A stretch of 64,000 nt of DNA from Georgenia sp. TF02-10 (GTDB lineage: Bacteria > Actinomycetota > Actinomycetes > Actinomycetales > Actinomycetaceae): assembly GCF_022759505.1 (NCBI RefSeq), contig NZ_CP094289.1, positions 868,001 through 932,000 on the forward strand, read 5' to 3'. Shown here one piece after another: positions 8,390 through 16,813 of the stretch (position 1 is its first letter; every line of letters begins with the position of its first letter). The position numbers and the translations under genes were made by a program. Below the pieces are notes generated by a model. The model was not told the DNA's origin. It worked only from the letters and a program-made list of their open reading frames with translations, and ran no database searches.

Positions 8390-8714
8390 CCTGCTCGCGG
8401 GACTCGACGGCCGCCTTGAGGGCCGAGAGCCGGGTGGGCCAGAAGTCGTCGAGGTACGAGCGCACCGCCGCCAGGCCGTCGGTCCTGACGGCGAACAGGT
8501 GGCGGGTGCCGTCCCGGGTGCCCGTCGCCAGCCCGGCGTCGCGGAGCACGCCGAGGTGGTGTGACGTCGTCTGCTGGGAGAGGCCGACGCGCTCGGCGAT
8601 CGCGCCCACCGGACGCGGCTCTGCCCGGATCACGGACAGGATCGCCCGGCGGTTCGGGTCGGCGAGCGCGCGGAGCGCCAGGTCGAGGTCGGGAGCGGGT
8701 CCGGCGGCCCTCAC
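8376..8714 (-). CDS. ArsR-family winged-helix transcriptional regulator
   Basis: A 112-residue repressor-type regulator. The winged helix-turn-helix is clear: LADPNRRAILSVI, then VGAIAERVGLSQQTTSHHLGVLRDAGLA as the recognition helix region, then the wing (TRDGTRHLFAV). No metal-binding cysteine pair is seen, so it is likely of the non-metal, SRPBCC-associated type. The GTG at 8714 is the only start in a good position; a nearby ATG at 8721 is out of frame. An extended -10 box lies at 8764-8769. It precedes the SRPBCC gene with a 14-base overlap. Confidence 0.88.
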   Translation of the reverse strand: MRAAGPAPDLDLALRALADPNRRAILSVIRAEPRPVGAIAERVGLSQQTTSHHLGVLRDAGLATGTRDGTRHLFAVRTDGLAAVRSYLDDFWPTRLSALKAAVESREQDDRG

Positions 8715-8763
8715 TGGTCATCACCGTCCTCTCGGTCATCGCTGCCCTGGGTTCGTGCCGACC

Positions 8764-8769
8764 ACAATA
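8764..8769 (-). promoter_or_regulatory. Extended -10 box (TGC TATTGT) of the arsR-SRPBCC operon
   Basis: On the minus strand TATTGT is preceded directly by TGC, an extended -10 element, about 50 bases before the GTG at 8714. No convincing -35 box is seen. Just upstream (plus-strand 8788-8795) is the short palindrome GTACGTAC. Confidence 0.4.
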
Positions 8770-8814
8770 GCACAAACCGACACTTGTACGTACGTCGATG
8801 CGTGCTGCCAGAGC

Positions 8815-8955
8815 GGGCCGGGCCTGTTGTCGACGCTGCCCGCGGCGAGCGCCGCGACGAGGTGCGCAGGTCGATACACCCCTCACCCGGGTTGAAGATC
8901 GCGCCCTCATCGGGCACGGCCGCCGCGCGCACGTCGGGCAGGCGCGTCACACGTC
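8815..8955 (-). pseudogene. Inverted fragment of an FAD-dependent oxidoreductase
   Basis: Read on the minus strand, this piece encodes VPDEGAIFNPGEGCIDL followed, after a one-base frame change, by LVAALAAGSVD. This resembles the middle of DAO/DadA-type FAD-dependent oxidoreductases, just before the segment found on the plus strand at 8963. The two would be adjacent in an intact protein but point in opposite directions here, implying a small local inversion. There is no start codon or Rossmann motif. Assignment rests on pattern recognition only. Confidence 0.45.
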
Positions 8956-8962
8956 GCGGGGA

Positions 8963-9622
8963 CTGAGAGCGGTGGCGGGCGGAGCCGAGGTCCTGACGGG
9001 CGTCGCCCCGGTCGACCTCGCCGTCGACGACGCCGGCGTGCGCGGGGTGCGCCTGGCCGACGGCCGTCGGCTCGACGCGGATCGCGTCGTGCTGGTGACA
9101 GGTGCCGCGGCCCCGGCGCAGCTCGCCGACCTCGGCGTCCACGCGCCGGATGCCACGGTGCCGGCGTGCCTCGTCATCACGCGCCCGCTGCCCGTTCCCG
9201 TGCGGACGGTCTTGAACGCGCCCCGTGTCGCCGTGTGCCCGATGCCCGATGGCGGGGTGTCGATCGATGCGGGATGGGCGGAGCGGTCCATCGTCGTGGA
9301 CGCGGACGGTGCGCTCTCCGTGCCGCCGGAGACGAGCGAGTAGCTGCTCGCCGAGGGGTCCGAGGTGCTCGCCGGCCGGCCGGCGCTGACCGTCGCACGG
9401 ATCGGCGTGGGCTCGAAGCCCATCCCCGGTGACGGCGAGCCCGTCGTCGGTGCCGTCACCGAGATCCCGGGTCTCTTCGTGCTGTTCACTCATTCGGGCG
9501 CGACAGTCGGGCTCATCCTGGGCGAGCTCCTGGCGGAAGAGATCAGCACCGGCGGTCCCGCGCCGGTGCTGGCCCCGTTCCGCATCGAGCGGTTCGCGAC
9601 GAAGCCCCGGTCCGGCGCGTCG
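8963..9622 (+). pseudogene. C-terminal remnant of an FAD-dependent oxidoreductase (DAO family)
   Basis: An open frame interrupted by an in-frame TAG at 9341-9343. Before the stop it reads LRAVAGGAEVLTGVAPVDLA and GRRLDADRVVLVTGA; after it, RIGVGSKPIPGDGEPVVGAV then FVLFTHSGATVGLILGELLA and PFRIERFA. These are the substrate-domain return and second FAD-contact segment of DAO-family amine oxidases (DadA, glycine oxidase, fructosyl-amino-acid oxidase and relatives). The N-terminal GxGxxG FAD-binding motif is absent, and a preceding piece lies inverted at 8815-8955. It marks the left edge of the catabolic island; an original role in amino-acid or Amadori-compound oxidation is possible but unproven. 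Confidence 0.75.
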
Positions 9623-9676
9623 ACCCCGGCGCGTGGACACCGGTCGCCAATCCCTGAGCCACGGGGCCAAGCCCTG

Positions 9677-9705
9677 TTGACACCGTTCCCAATGTACGCA
9701 AGAGT
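9677..9705 (+). promoter_or_regulatory. Promoter of the frl-hyu operon
   Basis: TTGACA at 9677-9682, a 17-base spacer, and AAGAGT at 9700-9705. The spacer contains GTTCCCAA, an operator half-site. The arrangement is nearly identical to the promoter at 16565-16593. Confidence 0.65.
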
Positions 9706-9715
9706 GGTCGAAGTG

Positions 9716-9725
9716 GGAACGTTCC
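9716..9725 (+). promoter_or_regulatory. LacI-type operator (GGAACGTTCC core)
   Basis: A perfect 10-bp palindrome just downstream of the -10 box, in the context GTGGGAACGTTCCAC. It matches the 12-bp operator at 16608-16619 and is a likely site for the LacI regulator encoded at 15366-16469. Binding there would block transcription of the operon. Confidence 0.65.
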
Positions 9726-9770
9726 ACTTTTTGTTCCCGCGGACGAAGCGACGTAGAGAAAGCGACAGCG

Positions 9771-10796
9771 ATGAGCGAGTTGATCCCGGTTCCTGATGAC
9801 TTCGAAGCATGCGTCCAGCACGCCATCGACCAGGACGGGAAGGCTCGTGCGCTCGTCGAGCGCGCGGTCGAGCGCGGCGTCGAGCGCGTCTACCTCGTCG
9901 GCTGCGGCGGCTCGCACTTCGGCACCTATCCGGCGTTCGACCTGCTCGACCGGTACGCCCCCGGGATCGTCTCGCAGCGGATCACGAGCGCTGAGCTGAC
10001 CTCGCGCGCGCCGATCGGCCTCGACGACAAGGCGCTCGTGGTCGCCGCGTCCCACTCGGGCAACACCCCCGAGACGGTCGCCGCCGCGGAGTTCGCGAAG
10101 GAGCGCGGCGCGCTGGTAGCGGGCATCTCGCGACAGGGTGAGAACGGGCTCTCGCGCATCGGGGACCTGCACTTCGACTACCCGGACACGATCTCGATCA
10201 CCGAGCCCAAGCTCGTGCACAACGAGCAGATCGCGGCCGCCCTCCTCGACGCGTTCGGTGCGCCCGAGAAGGCCGCTGAGCTTCGCGCCGGCATCCCCGC
10301 ACTGCCCGGTGCGCTGCGTGCCGTCAAGGATGAGGTCGCCGAGGCGGGCGAGCGGGTCGCCGACCTGCTCGCGGCGCCGGACGCCCCGCTCAGCTACATC
10401 GTCGGTGGCGGGCCCGCATACGGCATGGCCAAGATGATGGCCTGGTGCTACTTCCAGGAGATGAGCTGGATGAACTCGGCGGCCATCAACGCCGGCGACT
10501 TCTTCCACGGGCCGCTCGAGATGGTGCTCGAAAACACCACCGTCGTCACGCTCGTGGCCGAGGACGCCAGCCGGTCGCTCGGCGAGCGCGTCGTCCGCTT
10601 CGCCGCCCAGCAGACGCGCAACTCCGCCGCGGTCGACACCGCCGCGTTCTCGCTCCCGGGCATCCCGGCCGCGTCGCGCCCCGACCTCAGCGTGCTCGCG
10701 CTCATGAGCGCCGAGCGCCGCGTGCTCGACCACGTCGCCGCGCGTCGTGGCCACGACACGTCGCAGCGCCGGTACATGTACAAGATCGCGTACTGA
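9771..10796 (+). CDS. frlB: SIS-domain sugar-amine deglycase, FrlB-like
   Basis: A 341-residue protein with two SIS (sugar isomerase) repeats. The first has GCGGSHFGTYP and ASHSGNTPETV for phosphosugar binding. The second has IVGGGPAYGMAKMMAWC and the segment AGDFFHGPLEM (His246, Glu250), characteristic of fructoselysine-6-phosphate deglycases and relatives (FrlB, FraB) rather than GlmS. Such enzymes split a 6-phosphorylated Amadori product into glucose 6-phosphate and the free amine. It is the first gene of an operon with an FrlD-like kinase 21 bases downstream, the same enzyme pair that defines fructosamine catabolism in Escherichia coli and Bacillus. It is cytoplasmic. The exact amino-acid partner is not determined by sequence. 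Confidence 0.8.
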   Translation: MSELIPVPDDFEACVQHAIDQDGKARALVERAVERGVERVYLVGCGGSHFGTYPAFDLLDRYAPGIVSQRITSAELTSRAPIGLDDKALVVAASHSGNTPETVAAAEFAKERGALVAGISRQGENGLSRIGDLHFDYPDTISITEPKLVHNEQIAAALLDAFGAPEKAAELRAGIPALPGALRAVKDEVAEAGERVADLLAAPDAPLSYIVGGGPAYGMAKMMAWCYFQEMSWMNSAAINAGDFFHGPLEMVLENTTVVTLVAEDASRSLGERVVRFAAQQTRNSAAVDTAAFSLPGIPAASRPDLSVLALMSAERRVLDHVAARRGHDTSQRRYMYKIAY

Positions 10797-10817
10797 GCGG
10801 CGAGCGGAATCCTGGCG

Positions 10818-11687
10818 ATGAGAGTCCTGGGTGCCGGCGACAACGTCGCCGACCGGTATCTGCATCAGTCGATGCTGTATCCCGGCGGCAACGCGCTGAA
10901 CGTCGCCGTCTTCGCCGCGCGCCTGGGTGCGCGCGCCGGCTACCTCGGCGTGCTGGGTGACGACGCCGCGGGCCGGCAGATCCTGCGTGCGCTGCGGGCC
11001 GAGCACGTCGACACGTCGCTCACGCGGGTCGTGCACGGTCCGAACGCCACCGCCGACGTCGAGTTGCGCGGCAACGACCGGGTGTTCCTGCGTTCGGATC
11101 GCACGACCGCGCTCTTCGAGCTCGACGATCTCCAGCTCGAGGCCATGGCGGCGTACGACGTCGTGCACTCGGGGTACGCGGGGACGCTGCTGGCGCGCGT
11201 CCCCGACATCGCCCAGCGGGCCCGCGTGTCGTTCGATTTCGGCAGCCGCTTCGACGTCGCGGAGGCCGAGCCGTACCTCGCCCACCTGCACCTCGCGAGC
11301 TTCTCCGGTGGCCATCTCGCCGAGTCCGACGCGCGCGAGCTCGTGCGCCGGGTCCTCGACGCCGGCGCCGAGTACGCGCTCGTGACCCTCGGATCCCGGG
11401 GCGCCCTGCTCGGGTCGGCGACCGGCATCCGCCATCAGGACGCCGACCGGGTGAGCGCCAAGGACACGCTCGGTGCCGGCGATGCGTTCATCGCCGGCGT
11501 CCTCGTGGGGATCGGCACCGGACGCGACATCCGTTCGACGCTCATCGCCGCGAGCGCGCAGGCCGCGCAGGTCTGCCAGGTCAACGGCGCCTTCGAGCAC
11601 GGCATCGCGTTCGATGCGGACGCCGTGCGCCGGGAACATGGAGTGGACGATGAGACCAATGACGAGCAGAAGACGGTGACGGCATGA
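10818..11687 (+). CDS. frlD: PfkB-family fructosamine kinase, FrlD-like
   Basis: A 289-residue ribokinase/PfkB kinase. The start MRVLGAGDNVADRYLHQSML then YPGGNALNVAVFAARLG closely follows fructoselysine 6-kinases (GDNxxD ... GGNAxNVAVxxxRxG). The internal NDRVFLRSD after VELRG, and YDVVHSGY, also fit. The signature DTLGAGDAFIAG near residues 216-227 supplies the catalytic Asp and anion hole. It should phosphorylate an imported Amadori compound at O6 of the sugar, feeding the SIS deglycase encoded just upstream. Its stop codon overlaps the hyuA start (ATGA), indicating coupled translation. The last 25 residues (DDETNDEQKTVTA) are a polar extension. Confidence 0.82.
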   Translation: MRVLGAGDNVADRYLHQSMLYPGGNALNVAVFAARLGARAGYLGVLGDDAAGRQILRALRAEHVDTSLTRVVHGPNATADVELRGNDRVFLRSDRTTALFELDDLQLEAMAAYDVVHSGYAGTLLARVPDIAQRARVSFDFGSRFDVAEAEPYLAHLHLASFSGGHLAESDARELVRRVLDAGAEYALVTLGSRGALLGSATGIRHQDADRVSAKDTLGAGDAFIAGVLVGIGTGRDIRSTLIAASAQAAQVCQVNGAFEHGIAFDADAVRREHGVDDETNDEQKTVTA

Positions 11688-13747
11688 GCCTGCGCATCGG
11701 CGTGGACACCGGCGGGACCTTCACAGATGTCTGCGCCTTCGACGAGCGGACGGCCCGTGTGCACGTGCGGAAGGTGTCCAGCACGCCGAACGACCCGGGT
11801 CGGGCGATCGTCCAGGGGGTCACCGAGATCCTCGACCAGATCGGCGACCGCAGGATCGACGAGGTCAGCTACTTCGCGCACGGCACGACGGTCGGCACGA
11901 ACGCGTTGCTCACCGGGCGGGGTGCACGCACCGGCCTGATCACGACGCGGGGGTTCCGGGACCTGCTCGAGCTCGGCCGAGGCCGCCGGCCCAGCATGTA
12001 CGACCCGCAGGCCGACAAGCCCCAGCCGCAGGTGCCGCGGCACCTCCGGATGGAGGTCACCGAGCGCGTCCGGCACACCGGCGCCGTCGAGACCCCGCTC
12101 GATGAGGACGACGTGCGCCGCGCCGTGCGGCAGCTCCGGGCCGAGGGCGTGGAGTCGATCGCCGTCTGCCTGCTTTACAGCTACCTCAACGCGGACCACG
12201 AACGGCGCATCGGGGAGATCATCCGCGAGGAGTTCCCCGAGGCGTACGTCTCGCTGTCGTGCGACGTGCTGCCCGAATTCCGCGAGTACGAGCGGCTGTC
12301 GACCGTCGTCACGAACTCGTACGTCGGCCCCGTGGTGGCGAACTACCTCGCTCGCCTGCGCGGGGTCCTCGCCGACCGCGGGCTCACCGCGGTGCCGCAT
12401 GTCACGCAGAGCAACGGCGGCGTCATCCCGTTCTCCACCGCCGAGGCCCTCCCGGTGCGGCTCGTGCTGTCCGGGCCGAGCACCGGCGTCGTCGGCGCAG
12501 CGCAGATCTGCTCGGCGGCGGGCTTCGACGACATCATCACCTTCGACATGGGCGGGACGTCCTCGGACATCTCCCTGGTGCAGGAGGGCCGTCCCAAGGT
12601 CACTGCCGGGATGGAGCTCGACGGACGGCCCGTCCGCTCGCCGATGCTCGACATCCACACCGTCGGCGCCGGGGGCGGCTCGCTCGCCTGGATCGACAGC
12701 GGCAACCACCTCCGCGTGGGGCCGCAGAGTGCCGGCGCCTTCCCCGGACCGGCGTGCTACGGCAACGGCGTGGATGCGGCGGTCACCGACGCAAACGTCG
12801 TGCTGCGCATGCTGAACCCGGAATACCTGCTGAACGGGCAGATGAAGATCGACCGCGCGGCGTCCGTCGCCGCGGTCGAGCGGCTGGCCACGCCGCTCGG
12901 CCTGGGCGTCGAGGAGACGGCGCTCGGCATCCTCCGGGTCGTCACGGCCAACATGGCCCGGGCCATCCGGGTGGTGAGCGTCCAGCGCGGCTACGACCCG
13001 CGCGGGTACGCACTCGTGCCCTTCGGTGGCGCTGGTCCCCTGCACGCCTCGCGCCTGGCGCGCGAGCTCGGCATGCGGACCATGGTCGTCCCGGAGATCC
13101 CGGGTGCGCAGTCCGCGCTCGGCCTGCTGATGACCGATGTGAAGACCGACTTCATGCGGACGCAGATCATGGCCGTCGACGCCGCGGGCGCCGCGTCGGT
13201 GGACGCCGTGTTCGACGAGCTCGCGGCATCGGCGGCGGAGTGGTTCGTCGAGGAGCAGGTCGACGACGTCGGCCGGACCCTGCGCCGGCGGATGGATCTG
13301 CGTTACCGCGGCCAGAACTTCGAGCTCTCGGTCGAGCTTCCCGACGGGCAAAGGCTCGCCGCTGACGGCATCGACCCGGTCATCGAGCTCTTCCACGAGG
13401 CGCACGAGCGCGTCTACGGCTACCGCTCGGAGGATGCCGCGGTCGAGGTCGTCACGTTCCGCCTCGAGGCGGCGGGATCCGCGGCCCACGTCGAGGTCCG
13501 TCGCGACGAGGTCACACCCTCGGACCCCGAGCGGGCGCTCGTCGAGCTGCGCAGCACGTGCTTCGACCCCGTCGTCGGCTACGTCGACACCCCGGTCTAC
13601 GACCGCGCGCGGCTCACGCCCGGCGACGTCATCACCGGACCGGCCATCGTCGAGCAGATGGACACGACCACCGTGCTGCTGCCGTCCGACATCTGTCGCG
13701 TCGACGCCTATCGCAACCTCATCGTCGAGATCGGAGACCAGGAATGA
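11684..13747 (+). CDS. hyuA: Hydantoinase/oxoprolinase subunit A (HyuA)
   Basis: A 687-residue ATP-binding subunit of the N-methylhydantoinase / 5-oxoprolinase family. The N-terminal RIGVDTGGTFTDVCAFDE and the HGTTVGTNALL segment are the actin-like ATP site; the central DMGGTSSDISLV repeats the phosphate loop, and GAGGGSLAW and FGGAGPLHA are family motifs. With HyuB it forms an ATP-dependent amidohydrolase that opens five-membered cyclic amides such as hydantoins or 5-oxoproline. It overlaps frlD upstream and hyuB downstream by 4 bases each, so the kinase and ring-opening enzyme are made together. That coupling suggests a lactam or imidazolone form of a glycated amino acid as substrate, which is inference. 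Confidence 0.88.
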   Translation: MSLRIGVDTGGTFTDVCAFDERTARVHVRKVSSTPNDPGRAIVQGVTEILDQIGDRRIDEVSYFAHGTTVGTNALLTGRGARTGLITTRGFRDLLELGRGRRPSMYDPQADKPQPQVPRHLRMEVTERVRHTGAVETPLDEDDVRRAVRQLRAEGVESIAVCLLYSYLNADHERRIGEIIREEFPEAYVSLSCDVLPEFREYERLSTVVTNSYVGPVVANYLARLRGVLADRGLTAVPHVTQSNGGVIPFSTAEALPVRLVLSGPSTGVVGAAQICSAAGFDDIITFDMGGTSSDISLVQEGRPKVTAGMELDGRPVRSPMLDIHTVGAGGGSLAWIDSGNHLRVGPQSAGAFPGPACYGNGVDAAVTDANVVLRMLNPEYLLNGQMKIDRAASVAAVERLATPLGLGVEETALGILRVVTANMARAIRVVSVQRGYDPRGYALVPFGGAGPLHASRLARELGMRTMVVPEIPGAQSALGLLMTDVKTDFMRTQIMAVDAAGAASVDAVFDELAASAAEWFVEEQVDDVGRTLRRRMDLRYRGQNFELSVELPDGQRLAADGIDPVIELFHEAHERVYGYRSEDAAVEVVTFRLEAAGSAAHVEVRRDEVTPSDPERALVELRSTCFDPVVGYVDTPVYDRARLTPGDVITGPAIVEQMDTTTVLLPSDICRVDAYRNLIVEIGDQE

Positions 13748-15378
13748 CCGCCGTCGAGTTGGACCCGGTGCTGGTGGAGGTCGTCGGCTCCGCCCTGTCG
13801 ACCATCGTCGAAGAGATGAGCGAGACGCTGGTGAAGGCCGCGTACTCGCCGAACATCAAGGAGCGGCGCGACTGCACGGCGAGCCTGTTCGACGCGCAGG
13901 GCCAGGCCATCGCGCAGGACGAGGGCGGCTCGCCGCTGCACCTCGGCTCGCTCATGGGCATCGTCTCGTCGTTGCGCGAACGCTATCCGCTCGAGCAGAT
14001 CCGCCCCGGTGACGTGTTCATCGGCAACGACCCGTACACGGGTGGCGGCTCGCACCTGCCCGACATCGTGCTGGCCACGCCGATCTTCATCGACGGCGAG
14101 CTCACGGCATGGGCGGCCGCGCTGGCCCACCACGCCGACTTCGGCGACCGCGGCCACGCGCACATCTTCCAGGAGGCCATCCGCATCCCGCCGGTGCACC
14201 TCGTCCGCGAGGGCGTGCGACAGGAGGAACTGCTGCAGCTCATCCTCCTGAACTGCCAGGTGCCCGACGAGCGCATCGCGGACCTCCGGGCCCAGGAGGC
14301 CGCCCTGCGGGTCGCCATCGTGCGGTACGAGGAGCTGTGCGCGCGGCACGGGTCCGACGTCGTGCGCGGGATCGGGTCGGAGCTGCTGGACTACACGGAG
14401 CGGCGCACGCGCGCGGCGATCGCCGAGTTCCCCGACGGCGAGTACACGTTCGAGGACCGCTTCGACTGCCCCGAGCTGGACGATGAGCTCACGCTGAAGG
14501 TGCGCATCGTCGTGCGGGGCGACGAGATGCTGTTCGACTTCGCCGGCAACCCGCCGCAGGTCCGGGCGAGCGTGAACGTCGTCTGGACCGGGCTCTACGC
14601 CGCGGTCTACTACACGATCAAGACGCTCATCGACTCGGACATCGCGCCGAACGCGGGCCTCTACCGCCCGGTGACCATCGAGGCGCCGGAGGGGTCGATC
14701 ATCAACTGCTCCGCCCCGGCCGCGGTCAACGGGCGCAGCGAGACGTGCCAGCGCATCGTCGACCTCATCCAGGGTGCCCTCGCACCCGCCGTCCCCGAGC
14801 GCGTCACCGGCGCGTCGAACGGCGCCAACACGGGCGTGCACTTCTCGGGGCACGACCGGCTGCGAGGGCGCGACTTCGTGTACCTCGAGACCATCGGCGG
14901 CGGCAGCGGCGCCCGGTACAACAAGGAGGGCCTCGACGGCGTCCAGGTGCACATGACGAACACGTCCAACCTCCCGGTCGAGAGCCTGGAGACCGAGTAT
15001 CCGCTCATGGTCGAGGCGTACGAGTTCATCGAGGACTCGGGCGGCATCGGCGAGCACCGCGGCGGCATGGGGATTCGGCGGCGGATCCGCGTCGAGGCGG
15101 AGGACGTGCACTTCTGGCTCGACACCAGCCGGCAGAAGTCGCAGCCGTGGGGGGTCTTCGGCGGCGGCCCGGGGGCCTCGGCCCGCTGCGTGCTCAGCGA
15201 GGACGCCAGGCCGATCGACCACGGATACACCGTGCTGCAGCCGGGGCAGTGGGCGTCGATCGAGACGGCCGGCGCCGGCGGCTACGGCGATCCCGCGGCG
15301 CGACCGGATGCCGCGCTCGAGGCGGACGTCCGCGATGGGCGGGTCTCGCAGGAGACGGCTCGCAGCTACCGCGACTGA
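13744..15378 (+). CDS. hyuB: Hydantoinase/oxoprolinase subunit B (HyuB)
   Basis: A 544-residue partner of HyuA. Typical motifs include the N-terminal EEMSETLVKAAYSPNIKERR with CTASLFDAQGQAIAQ, the NDPYTGGGSHLPD segment near residue 93, and GGSGARYNKEGLDGVQVHMTN in the C-terminal half. The protein is cytoplasmic. The start ATG overlaps the hyuA stop (ATGA). Its 3' end overlaps the convergent lacI gene by 13 bases, so there is no room for a terminator between them. Substrate range in this family cannot be read from sequence; the operon context favours an amino-acid-derived cyclic amide. Confidence 0.88.
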   Translation: MTAVELDPVLVEVVGSALSTIVEEMSETLVKAAYSPNIKERRDCTASLFDAQGQAIAQDEGGSPLHLGSLMGIVSSLRERYPLEQIRPGDVFIGNDPYTGGGSHLPDIVLATPIFIDGELTAWAAALAHHADFGDRGHAHIFQEAIRIPPVHLVREGVRQEELLQLILLNCQVPDERIADLRAQEAALRVAIVRYEELCARHGSDVVRGIGSELLDYTERRTRAAIAEFPDGEYTFEDRFDCPELDDELTLKVRIVVRGDEMLFDFAGNPPQVRASVNVVWTGLYAAVYYTIKTLIDSDIAPNAGLYRPVTIEAPEGSIINCSAPAAVNGRSETCQRIVDLIQGALAPAVPERVTGASNGANTGVHFSGHDRLRGRDFVYLETIGGGSGARYNKEGLDGVQVHMTNTSNLPVESLETEYPLMVEAYEFIEDSGGIGEHRGGMGIRRRIRVEAEDVHFWLDTSRQKSQPWGVFGGGPGASARCVLSEDARPIDHGYTVLQPGQWASIETAGAGGYGDPAARPDAALEADVRDGRVSQETARSYRD

Positions 15379-16469
15379 GCGGACGCTCCGACAGGCGGGG
15401 CGGCGACCGAACCACGCACCAGGAGCTCGGCGGCGAGCATCTGGCGCGGGAGTTCCGCCGTCCCGCCTCGGATGATCCCGACGAGCGTGGTGGTGGCGGT
15501 CGCACCGAGACGCTGTCTCGGCTGTTCGATGACCGTCACCGCCGGCTGCACCATGGTCGTCCAGTCCTGGTCGTCGAAGCCGATGAAGGATAGGTCGCCG
15601 GGAACCTCCAGGTCGGCGGCGCGGATGCCTCGGTAGGCGCCCGAGCTCAGTACCGCGTCGGTGGCGTGCATGGCCGTGGCGTCGATCCCGCGCTCGAGGA
15701 ACGCCCGCACCGCCTGCTGCGCGTCGGCCGTGGAGTAGCCGGATCGGATGATGAGCTCGTCGTCGATGTCGATCCCCGCCTCGCGCAGGGCGCGGCCGTA
15801 CCCGACGAGACGTTGCGCCGACGGGCGCACCAGCGCGTGATCGAGCTCGGCGGTCGCGCGGTCGACGAGGCTGTCGAGCGCGAGGTGCGCCGCCGACGCC
15901 TCGGTGACGAGCGCGATCCGGCGGTGCCCCTCGTCGATGAGGGCACGGATGGCCTGCTGCGTCGCGTCGACGTGGTCGACCGAGACGAGTGGGATCCCCT
16001 CCAACCCCGGCATCTGGCGGTCGAGCAGGACGATCGGCAGTCCCTCGCCGTGCAGGCGCATGATCGCGGCCGGTTCGGGCTGGAACACGGGCGCGATGAC
16101 GATCCCGTCCACGCGCTGCTCGGCCAGCAGCTCGAGCGACCGCGCCTCGATGTCGGCGTCGTTGTCGGTGTTGCTGACGAGCACCTCGAACCCGGCCGCC
16201 CGGGCGGTATCGGCGAGACCGCGCAGCACGGCGGAGAAGAACGGGATCGCGACATCCGGCACGACGATCCCGATCGTGTTGGTGGCCCCCGACTTCATGG
16301 CTCTGGCGAGCTGGTTCGGGCGGTAGCCGAGGCGGTCCGCGGCGTCGAGCACCTTCTTCCGGGTCTTCTCGCTCGCCGAACCGGTCTGTGCGAGCACGCG
16401 GGCCGCCGCGGACTTCGAGACCCCTGCTGCCAACGCGACGTCGATGATCGTCACTGCCCCGTGCGCCAT
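15366..16469 (-). CDS. LacI-family transcriptional regulator of the island
   Basis: A 367-residue LacI/GalR repressor. The helix-turn-helix and hinge are at the start: VTIIDVALAAGVSKSAAARV then ADRLGYRPNQLARAMKSG. The periplasmic-binding-protein-like effector domain begins TNTIGIVVPDVAIPFFSAVL. The ATG at 16469 is chosen because the HTH follows directly; an upstream in-frame ATG would add an odd basic leader. The gene is divergent from the solute-binding-protein operon, and its 3' end faces hyuB. Two nearly identical promoter/operator sites (9677-9727, 16565-16619) are its likely targets, making it the local repressor of both operons, probably relieved by a glycated amino acid or sugar phosphate. 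Confidence 0.9.
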   Translation of the reverse strand: MAHGAVTIIDVALAAGVSKSAAARVLAQTGSASEKTRKKVLDAADRLGYRPNQLARAMKSGATNTIGIVVPDVAIPFFSAVLRGLADTARAAGFEVLVSNTDNDADIEARSLELLAEQRVDGIVIAPVFQPEPAAIMRLHGEGLPIVLLDRQMPGLEGIPLVSVDHVDATQQAIRALIDEGHRRIALVTEASAAHLALDSLVDRATAELDHALVRPSAQRLVGYGRALREAGIDIDDELIIRSGYSTADAQQAVRAFLERGIDATAMHATDAVLSSGAYRGIRAADLEVPGDLSFIGFDDQDWTTMVQPAVTVIEQPRQRLGATATTTLVGIIRGGTAELPRQMLAAELLVRGSVAAPPVGASAQSR

Positions 16470-16564
16470 GCGTCGCTCTCCTCTTCGATCGATGGCACCG
16501 TAGCGGACGTGGTGTCTGCCGCGATGGCCGGGGATCACCGCTCGGTAGATCTTCCCTCATGATA

Positions 16565-16593
16565 TTGACATCGTTCCCAACGTGCGTCAGAGT
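16565..16593 (+). promoter_or_regulatory. Promoter of the ABC transporter-ggt operon
   Basis: TTGACA at 16565-16570, 17-base spacer, CAGAGT at 16588-16593. The spacer holds GTTCCCAA, as in the frl-hyu promoter. Transcription from here leaves a leader of roughly 200 bases before the ATG at 16814. Confidence 0.65.
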
Positions 16594-16607
16594 GGGACGA
16601 CGCGACC

Positions 16608-16619
16608 GGGAACGTTCCC
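16608..16619 (+). promoter_or_regulatory. LacI-type operator GGGAACGTTCCC
   Basis: A perfect 12-bp palindrome with a central CG, typical of LacI-family operators, placed about 15 bases after the -10 box. It sits in the divergent region between lacI and the transporter operon, so it may also give autoregulation. Confidence 0.7.
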
Positions 16620-16813
16620 ATTTTCGGTGCGCTCCAGGCAGTGTCTCTCCCGCCCGACGAACGACAGGAGGAGGTTCACGGCAGAACCCGGCGAGTGGAC
16701 GAGTGAGTACCCGAACGGCTCACCGTGTCCCGGTCCGGCCCTCGGCATCGCGGCCGAGCACGTTGTTTCTGTTCCCACGCCCCCTGGGCCCTCTAGAGAC
16801 GGATCCACACCGC

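Noticed and set aside
15366-15378. Frameshift or misassembly at the hyuB-lacI junction
   Set aside because: A 13-base convergent overlap of two intact genes is plausible, and both C-termini look normal.
13708-16560. A 950-codon minus-strand open frame across hyuB and lacI
   Set aside because: It is antisense to hyuB and out of frame with lacI; its sequence has no protein character.
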